Assembly (NCBI RefSeq): GCF_910594005.1
Contig: NC_057848.1
Span: 139,696,155-139,760,154 of the forward strand
Length of the DNA: 64,000 bases
Source: Cervus elaphus
Taxonomy: Eukaryota; Chordata; Mammalia; Artiodactyla; Cervidae
Reading direction: 5' to 3'
Position numbers and translations under genes: made by a program. Below, one piece after another: positions 57,099 to 64,000 of the stretch. Within the stretch, counting starts at the first letter, position 1, and each line of letters begins with the position of its first letter. The notes below the pieces were generated by a model. The model worked only from the letters and a program-made list of their open reading frames with translations. It did no database searches and was not told where the DNA came from.

Positions 57099-57478
57099 TG
57101 TTAGGTAGTTAGAATAGGAAAAAGGAGTCCAAAAAGGCGGTGGCTAGAAGACAAAGAAGGGGGAAAGTTCGTGAAAACAGAACAAAAGAAAATCCGAGGA
57201 CCGGAATGAGAACCTCAGGTGAAACAAACAGTCCTCCTTGCTAGCCCAATTTACATAGGGCAGACTCGGAGAATGGGGAGACAAATGTGTAAAAGGAGGA
57301 AGACAAGAGGAACTGAGGCCTCTCCTTTGAGGTCAGCCTGCCCTCACGCCTCAAGGGTGTATTATTCTTTGCTTGCCAAACAAAACTCTGAGTAGTAACT
57401 GAGCTGTTACACTGGTCTGCCATTTCAAATCTTTGCTGCAGTGAGACAGAATCGAGGAAATTACACATTCCCCCAACA
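57099..57478 (+). repeat. 3' LTR of the ERV (380 bp)
   Basis: Runs from TGTTAGGTAG to CCCCAACA. Differences from the 5' LTR include small indels (14 bp net). The TATA and poly(A) signals seen in the 5' LTR are altered here. Followed by the AATT target copy. Confidence 0.95.
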
Positions 57479-57482
57479 AATT

Positions 57483-58304
57483 GAAATAATAAATATAAAA
57501 TGAACTATGAAGATAAAAGTTTGCTAAACTATCATTTTATTAAAAGCAAAGGAAAATATAGTTTTGTAGATTCCACAGGTGGGCAAAATTTCTCTATAAA
57601 ATTTCCTAAATATATTCTACTAAGAACTTTATGAAAAGATAAAAGTTATCTTTTTGAAAAGATATCTATTGCCTGTGTCTATTTTCAGTAGCACAGGCAC
57701 AAAAGACATGTTTCAAGATACAACTCTTAGTGTCAAAGTGATTACAAAACTGTTAAGACAGTAATTTAGGCAGTGCCAAGGGCAGACAAATATATTGTTA
57801 CTGTTATAATGAACAGAGAAAAAGATGTTGAATATAGCTTGAAAAAAAACTTCTGTTTTTCATCTTTTTAAGAGTTCTTACAACTCAGGTAATAAAAATA
57901 TAAAACTTATGGAGCCTTGTAAATAGTCCTCTGACTACACTGATATTTGATTTAAAGTGATCATGTTGTACTTGCTGGTTAAGAGGATATACCTACCTTC
58001 TAATGGGTTTAAATAATCTCTTTAAAGATACATTTTCAAGCTAAGATGATGTTTATTTTATCTGATATACAGTGGACATTTCTAAAATTAACTACTTAGG
58101 AGGCCTTATTAGCAAAGTATGTTCCTGGCTTCCCTGTACTGATATGACAATTAAATCACTGGCAACAGAACTGAAGGTTGCCTTTGAGACAATAAGTTGG
58201 CATATGGTATTGACTGAAAACATGATATCTGCAGTTAGTCTAAAGTGGAACAATTTGATAAAAGCTTATGAGGGGAAAATTGAGACTGAAACATGTTTTC
58301 ATGC
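57483..58304. other. Unassigned AT-rich sequence
   Basis: No gene or repeat recognised between the ERV and the next SINE. Confidence 0.5.
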
Positions 58305-58520
58305 AGGCTAAGTTGCTTCAGTTGTGTCCAACTCTTTGTGGCCCATATGGACTGTAGCCTGCTAGGCTCCTCTGTCCATAGGATTTCAAGGCAAGAATAT
58401 TGGAGTAAGTTGCCATGTACTTCTCCAGGGGATCTTACTGACCCAGGGACTGAACCCAGGTTTCTTATGTCTCCTGCATGGGCAGGTGGGATTTTTATCA
58501 CTATCATTACCTGGAAGCCC
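58305..58520 (-). mobile_element. Bov-tA SINE, antisense
   Basis: Antisense copy from gctaagttgcttcagttgtg to cattacctggaagcccc. The flank catgttt occurs on both sides (about 58,292 and 58,521), a short candidate target duplication. Confidence 0.92.
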
Positions 58521-58833
58521 CATGTTTAAGGAATCACTATTTTGTTGATTCTATTTTCTATGGAAAACTACAAATATGTGCAGAAATAGAATAATTAATC
58601 TCCATACACTTATCATCCAGTATGAATACATATTCACTCATGGCCAATCCTACTTCAGATACCAACTCCCTTCCCTATGTTCTATATTATTTTGAAGAAC
58701 ACCCCAGACATCCTATCATCTGCAAATATTTCCTATTAATCTCTAAAAGTAAAAAAAATCAAAACCATAACCACTATCATATCTAAAAATGAACAATAAT
58801 GACTTAATATTAACACATAAAATATCCATTTAG

Positions 58834-60124
58834 AAACTCAAAATGGATTAAAGATCTAAATGTAAGACCAGAAACTATAAAACTCCTAGAGGAGAACATA
58901 GGCAAAACACTCTCTGACATGAATCACAGCAAGATCCTCTATGACCCACCTCCCAGAATATTGGAAATAAAAGCAAAACTAAACAAATGGGACCTAATGA
59001 AACTTAAAAGCTTTTGCACTACAAAGGAAACTATAAGTAAGGTGAAAAGACAGCCCTCAGATTGGGAGAAAATAATAGCAAATGAAGAAACAGACAAAGG
59101 ATTAATCTCAAAAATATACAAGCAACTCCTGAAGCTCAATTCCAGAAAAATAAATGACCCAATTCAAAAATGGGCCAAAGAGCTAAACAGACATTTCTCC
59201 AAAGAAGACATACAGATGGCTAACAAACACATGAAAAGATGCTCAACATCACTCATTATTAGAGAAATGCAAATCAAAACCACAATGAGGTACCATTACA
59301 CGCCAGTCAGGATGGCTGCTATCCAAACGTCTACAAGCAATAAATGCTGGAGAGGGTGTGGAGAAAAGGGAACCCTCTTACACTGTTGGTGGGAATGCAA
59401 ACTAGTACAGCCGCTATGGAGAACAGTGTGGAGATTTCTTAAAAAACTGGAAATAGAACTGCCATATGACCCAGCAATCCCACTTCTGGGCATACACACT
59501 GAGGAAACCAGATCTGAAAGAGACACGTGCACCCCAATGTTCATCGCAGCACTGTTTATAATAGCCAGGACATGGAAGCAACCTAGATGCCCATCAGCAG
59601 ATGAATGGATAAGGAAGCTGTGGTACATATACACCATGGAATATTACTCAGCCGTTAAAAAGAATTCATTTGAACCAGTCCTAATGAGATGGATGAAGCT
59701 GGAGCCCATTATACAGAGTGAAGTAAGCCAGAAAGATAAAGAACATTACAGCATACTAACGCATATATGTGGATTTTAGAAAGATGGTAACGATAACCCT
59801 ATATGCAAAACAGAAAAAGAGACACAGAAATACAGAACAGACTATTGAACTATGTGGGAGAATGTGAGGGTGGGATATTTCAAAAGAACAGCATGTATAC
59901 TATCTATGGTGAAACAGATCCCCAGCCCAGGTGGGATGCATGAGACAAGTGCTCGGGCCTGGTGCACTGGGAAGACCCAGAGGAATCGGGTGGAGAGGGA
60001 GGTGGGAGGGGGGATCGGGATGGGGAATACGTGTAAATCTATGGCTGATTCATATCAATGTATGACAAAACCCACTGAAATGTTGTGAAGTAATTAGCCT
60101 CCAACTAATAAAAATTTAAAAAAA
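58834..60124 (+). mobile_element. Young 5'-truncated L1 (1.29 kb)
   Basis: Runs from ORF2 (ctcaaaatggattaaagatc) through the 3' UTR to poly(A). A perfect 15-bp target duplication aaaatatccatttag lies at 58,819-58,833 and 60,125-60,139 (overlapping the A-tail). The distal 980 bp nearly match the 24.6 kb copy. Confidence 0.95.
58919..59779 (+). pseudogene. L1 ORF2 C-terminal fragment, open but truncated
   Basis: 286 codons open without interruption from a chance Met to the native ORF2 stop after ILTHICGF. Contains ETISKVKRQPSDWEKIIANE, SKIYKQLLKLNSRKINDPIQ and the cysteine-rich CWRGCGEKGTLLHCWWEC. It lacks endonuclease and polymerase. The clean frame reflects recent insertion rather than selection. 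Confidence 0.92.
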
Positions 60125-60214
60125 AAAATATCCATTTAGTGTTAGAACTTTCAATAGTTTTATAATTCTCACACTTTTAAACCTTTATTTAAAATAAGTA
60201 CAATAGACTTATCT

Positions 60215-60434
60215 TTTGTGTAGTTGCTAAGTTGTGTCTGACTCTTGGCGACCTCATGAACTGTAGCCCAGCATGAATCTCCTCTGTCCATGAGATTTCC
60301 CAAGCAAGAATACTGGACTGAGTTGCCATTTCCTTCTCTAAGGAATCTTTTCAACCCAGGGATCAAACCCGCATCTCTTGTGTCTCCTTCATTGGCAGGC
60401 AGATTCTTTACCACTGAGTCAACAGGGAAACCCA
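60215..60434 (-). mobile_element. Bov-tA SINE, antisense
   Basis: Antisense copy from gtagttgctaagttgtgtc to tgagtcaacagggaaaccc. Confidence 0.92.
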
Positions 60435-60439
60435 TCAGA

Positions 60440-60834
60440 GACTCAAAGCAAGTTGCAAAAATAGTACAATCCTGTGAGCTCTTACCCTACTGTTGTTCCC
60501 AATAGATGACATGTTGTATAACAGTAGTGTAATACCAAATCAAGGAAATTTACATTGGTAAAATATCATTAACTGGACCACAGACTTTGTTCCATGTTCA
60601 TCATTTTTTACACACATTTGTTGATGAGTATATTTGTGTGTTTCCAGTCAGTATGAGCCCACATATGGATTAGTTTAATGAAAACCTCAACAAAGACACA
60701 GAACTGTAACAGAGCAGAGCTCTATGGGGCCGTCCCTGGACAGACTCCACCCCTTCATATCCTCTGCTTTAGCTCCTCTCCGGAGTACCTACATAATCTG
60801 ATGTACATTTCCTGAGTTGTTTGACAGATGCTAA
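60440..60834. other. Unassigned sequence
   Basis: No gene or repeat recognised. Confidence 0.5.
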
Positions 60835-61150
60835 AACTCCCACCAAATGGAAGATGTTAACTACTTGATGACCATGAGGACCTAGCCCCCAGACTATCTG
60901 GAGTCTGAGGATTGATGTTAACCCCTGTGACACCACCCTGTTGTCTTACCATCAACCAATCATAGAACTGTGCATAAGTTGACTGCATACTCGTGACTTC
61001 CTTCTTTCACCTGGCCTTTAAAAAGGCCTCCTTAAAACTCAATGGGGAGTTAAGGCTTTTTGAGCATTAGCTGTCCTGGATTCCTTGTACGGGCCTTACA
61101 ATCAACACTGCACTTTCCTTCACCACAACCCTATGTCAGTAGATTAGCTT
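60835..61150 (+). repeat. LTR copy D, partial
   Basis: ccaccaaatggaagatgtta and tactacttgatga-type text match copy C. caccaccctgttgtcttacc matches copies A and B. A TATA-like ggcctttaaaaagg and ggagttaaggctttttgagc follow. The 5' part seen in A-C is not recognisable here. Confidence 0.55.
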
Positions 61151-61594
61151 TACTGCATGAGGATGAGCAGACCCAAGTTTGGATCAGTAACTGAACTGTC
61201 GATGTTTCATCACCACAGAGTAATTCCCATGTGCTACCTCTTTATAACCCAATCCAACCCAATAACTCCCTGTGTATCAATGGAAACCATTAATCTGTTC
61301 TTTATCTCTGTGTTATTGTCTTTTTGAGAAGGTCATATAAATGGAATCATACACTATGTAAACTGTTGATATTGGCTTTTTACAACTAAACAAAATGCCC
61401 TTGAGATTCATTTGAGTTATTATGTATATTCAAAGGAAGAATCATAAAAGTAGGATTCAAACTTTGTCTGACTTTAAAGCCTATTCTTAACAACAATACC
61501 ATGCTGCTTCACAAAACAAATAAGAACACACCTTTAAAAATTAAATCATTATCTAATGAATATTATTGTATATATTATAATCCTTATTTTTTCT

Positions 61595-61725
61595 TCCAAT
61601 TTTCTTGAGATTATCATTGGCATACAGCACTGTATACATTCAAGGTGTACAGCATAATGATTTGACATACATATATCATGAAATGATTATCACAATAAGT
61701 TTAGTGAATATTCATGATCTCATAT
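61595..61725 (-). repeat. L1 3' UTR fragment, antisense
   Basis: ttcttgagattatcattggc, tgtatacattcaaggtgtac and gtttagtgaatattcatg are antisense L1 3' UTR text. Confidence 0.6.
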
Positions 61726-61770
61726 AGATATATAATAAAGTTAAATAAAAATAAGTTTTTTCATCGCTGT

Positions 61771-61995
61771 AAGGGCTTCCCTGGGTGGCTCAGACAGTAA
61801 AAAGTCTGCCTGCAATACAGGAGACCAGGTTTGATCCCTGGATCAGGAAGATTCCCTGAAGAAGGAAATGGCAACCCACTCTAGTATTCTTGACTGGAAA
61901 ATTCCATGGACAGAGGAGCCTGGTGGGTTACCATTCATGGGGTTGTAAAGAGTTAGACATGACTGAGCAACTAACACTTTCACTTTCACTTTCAC
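61771..61995 (+). mobile_element. Bov-tA2 SINE
   Basis: Sense copy from gggcttccctgggtggctc to gactgagcaactaacac, with a (TTTCAC)n tail. Confidence 0.93.
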
Positions 61996-62084
61996 TGAAC
62001 AACTTTCACACATAACATTCAGCAGTGTTCATTATATGTGTCATGTTGTTCATCCCTAGTATTTATTTATCTTACAGCTGGAAG

Positions 62085-62577
62085 TGTTGCAGGAAGAAAG
62101 CCAATTCTGACTCCATGTTGAAAACCGTTTCTTTGACTTGCTTTTGGTTGCCTTTATTATTACAATCATACTCAATGGCTTGCCTGGAGGACCCTGCCCT
62201 CTGCTTGACTGGAAACTAAAGTGCCTTTGTTTAGCTCAGGGAGTGATAATTTGTCCCGGCCCACCTGTGAACAGGAGAGATTAACATACCCCTTCCAAAA
62301 GCTGGCCATTCTCTTGGAGATGTTTTGCAAGGCTGAAGACCCTTTCAATTTAATTCCTCACTGCCTCTCCCTCTTTATTCTGCCTTTTGACTTATAGATC
62401 TCTCTGATCTATAAAAGAACCTGGCATCCAGACCCCAATAAGATGGTGATTTTGAGGCACTAGCCTGCTGTCTTCTCAGTCTGCCGGCTCCCCAGTTAAA
62501 GTCTCTTCCTTGCCTCAACACCTTGTCTCTTGGATTCATTGGCCTATCATGTGGTGAGCAGCTTGGACTTGGGAACA
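62085..62577 (+). repeat. Complete solo LTR (493 bp), class I type
   Basis: TG...CA ends (TGTTGCAGGAAG to TTGGGAACA), TATA box ctataaaag (62,409-62,417) and a 4-bp target duplication gaag (62,081-62,084 and 62,578-62,581). No internal viral sequence follows, so this is a solo LTR. Unlike the LTR of the 50.9 kb ERV. Confidence 0.9.
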
Positions 62578-62829
62578 GAAGTTTGTACCTTTTGACCAAA
62601 CTCATTCAATTTTATTCATCTTGCCCTTTACAGAACTCTTGCTTCCAGACTTCTAACCCAAGTCTTTTCTCCACAGCATTTCATCTGGCAAACTGTGAAA
62701 CTTTTAGAGAAGTTTCAGATGCAGGAAATATAGGAATTAATAGTCCACTGAAGTGGTATGGAAATTACTTTAAACTGAAAATCTAAATAATCATCACTCA
62801 CTAAAGAAGCATCATTTAAACTTTAGCAG

Positions 62830-63180
62830 AGTGTCCCCAAAATACAGCTGCTGTTGCCATACCCCTCCACCCACTCCCAGGCAGTTTCCTGAATAGGGCA
62901 AGACTGTCTTTTATCACTGGGAAATGGGAATTAAGCTGTGCATTAGCATCAAAAAGTCCAACACAGTTTCCATTGAAGCCCTACCCCAAACATTTGTTAA
63001 ACTGGCATATGTACCTTTACCTCTGGTTATTCATCAAAATTACCCATTACTGAGAAATCCCCTTGTGCACATGTAAATAAACCTTATGAACCTTGTCTTT
63101 TCTCCTGTTAATCTAGTTACTCTGTTTATTCTCAGGCCTCCAACTATCTATGCCAAACATGGTAGAGGAAAACATTTCCT
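62830..63180 (+). repeat. Ancient LTR-like sequence
   Basis: acatgtaaataaaccttatg, ttttctcctgttaatctag and ggcctccaactatctatgcc followed by a ggtagaggaaaac end recall the U5 ends at 1,650-2,170 and 46,440-46,745. Likely ERV-L/MaLR-age; not verified. Confidence 0.45.
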
Positions 63181-63298
63181 TCCTGAAAATGCATGACTGG
63201 GAGTGATTATTTATAATGCGTTTAAAGAATGTTAAATACCAGTATAAGAACGATAATTTGGAGGGGTTAATAAAAGTAGGGAGTAGCTGGCATTGTTC

Positions 63299-63317
63299 CT
63301 GTGTGTGTGTGTGTGTG
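63299..63317. repeat. (GT)n microsatellite
   Basis: About nine GT units. Confidence 0.9.
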
Positions 63318-63722
63318 AGATTTACCGTATGACTGGCTAGGCCCAGAGAATTGGACTGCCTAGAGGACCTGAAGGTTGGCTGAAGCCTTGCCTGCTGCCA
63401 TTTATGTGTCAGAAAATCCCAAGTGATATATCTTTACCTTCTGTCCCATAGCCTCTTTCATAAGCAGACTGAAATAGAGCACAATAGAGGTCAAGTATAT
63501 GTATTTACCACACTTTTAGATCACAGAATTTATTTATGTATCTCATATCTCTTTTCCTCTCCCATAGGCCTTTTGCTCCAAGACCAGGGCTAATGCCAAT
63601 GGAAATTATACAGTGATAGTGTTTCAAGGGCATTACATCAGGAACACCTAGAGAGGGAGTACCATTCTGCCCACTCCTCTCTGGCAACAGGTTGCCTGCC
63701 CATCACTTCCTGCCATTGTTTG
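63318..63722. other. Unassigned sequence
   Basis: No gene or repeat recognised between the microsatellite and the terminal LTR. Confidence 0.45.
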
Positions 63723-64000
63723 TGTGGTGACCCAAGGACGAAAGAGCAGATACAACCAAGGAGGGTCTTGGAATGCAGGGATAGAAAAACCAGACCCTTA
63801 TCATCCTTCCCTCCCCCATGTTATAACTATTAATGGAACAGTATAACCTGTCTCCCCTCCTACCCCAAAGGGAGGAGGTGCCTCATCCAATCAGCAAATG
63901 ACCTGAAAGACCCTATCCCACTCCTTGTACCCTGGGTATAAAAGTGGACTAAGGACCCCCACTCACCATCGGTTCTCCCTTGAGCTGGCCCACTGTTCTA
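63723..64000 (+). repeat. 5' portion of a well-preserved class I LTR, cut by window edge
   Basis: Starts TGTGTGGTGACCC and ends inside R. Contains ggtataaaagtgg (TATA at 63,937-63,944) and gtaccctgg immediately upstream, then the R-like ggttctcccttgagctggcc. Whether a provirus follows cannot be seen. Confidence 0.65.
63930..63960 (+). promoter_or_regulatory. LTR core promoter
   Basis: A canonical tataaaag box sits about 40 bp before an R-like region, with a GC-rich upstream part (ccaatcagc near 63,887) that could be a CCAAT element. It has the sequence form of an intact retroviral core promoter; activity is not known. Confidence 0.6.

Larger units (their letters stand above)
50888..57478 (+). 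mobile_element. Defective class I (gamma-type) endogenous retrovirus
   Basis: The 6.6-kb provirus has paired LTRs and a 4-bp target duplication AATT (50,884-50,887 and 57,479-57,482). Inside are gag, protease, RNase H, integrase and transmembrane-envelope remnants in canonical order. A 4-bp duplication, an MHR-type gag, a single zinc knuckle and the CX6CC envelope pattern all point to class I. By eye the two LTRs differ at roughly a fifth of positions, so the insertion is old. The RT core and surface envelope are missing, every gene has stops or frameshifts, and no function is possible. Confidence 0.95.

Noticed and set aside
60600..60720. Possible regulatory site downstream of the SINE
   Set aside because: No motif strong enough to support a call.

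Overview
This window is nuclear DNA from a pecoran ruminant, most likely a bovid. The evidence is its repeats. It is filled with BovB (RTE-clade) LINE fragments, tRNA-Glu/BovB-derived Bov-tA/Bov-A2 SINEs, CHR-2-type SINEs and ruminant L1 3' ends. Older mammalian repeats (L2, MIR, MER5A, L1M) lie underneath. Species cannot be fixed by reading alone. I find no convincing host protein-coding exon, tRNA, rRNA, CRISPR array or bacterial gene. The window reads as intergenic or deep-intronic sequence, and every open frame I can interpret belongs to a retroelement.

Layout. 0-6 kb: BovB tail, SINEs, an old LTR, an antisense LTR split by L1, and an L1 with a 5' inversion. 6-13.6 kb: mostly unique AT-rich DNA with L2, MIR, CHR-2, Bov-tA and MER5A. 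13.6-17.7 kb: a dense nest containing a retroposed transcript end, a young L1 with a probable 3' transduction, and an older L1 broken by two SINE insertions, a complete solo LTR and a BovB tail. 17.7-30.4 kb: largely unique, including a repeat-poor stretch at 19.9-22.6 kb, with a young L1 at 24.6 kb. 30.6-37.1 kb: an antisense, badly decayed class I (gamma-like) endogenous retrovirus (ERV) with recognisable protease, reverse transcriptase, RNase H and integrase remnants, split by L1 plus SINE. 38.0-39.3 kb: a fossil L2. 39.3-41.6 kb: a long antisense BovB; a sense BovB with the same RT region lies at 43.8-44.9 kb inside an LTR. 43-50.4 kb: three related same-strand LTRs; a diverged relative is at 60.8 kb.

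The best-defined object is a class I ERV on the + strand at 50,888-57,478. It has paired LTRs of 394 and 380 bp, a 4-bp target duplication (AATT), a candidate tRNA-Phe primer site, a polypurine tract, and gag, protease, RNase H, integrase and transmembrane-envelope remnants in order. It is defective. The catalytic RT core and nearly all of the surface envelope are absent, all genes carry stops or frameshifts, and foreign LTR sequence interrupts the leader. The right end holds a young L1 (58.8-60.1 kb), a solo LTR with GAAG duplication (62,085-62,577), and a well-preserved LTR cut off by the window edge (63,723-64,000).

No undescribed functional system could be supported. The points worth a second look are structural: nested insertions with readable target-site duplications, L1 3' transduction and twin priming, inverted BovB copies, young L1 direct repeats 34 kb apart, and a tandem repeat in gag. 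Boundaries without a stated target duplication were judged by eye and may be off by tens of bases.
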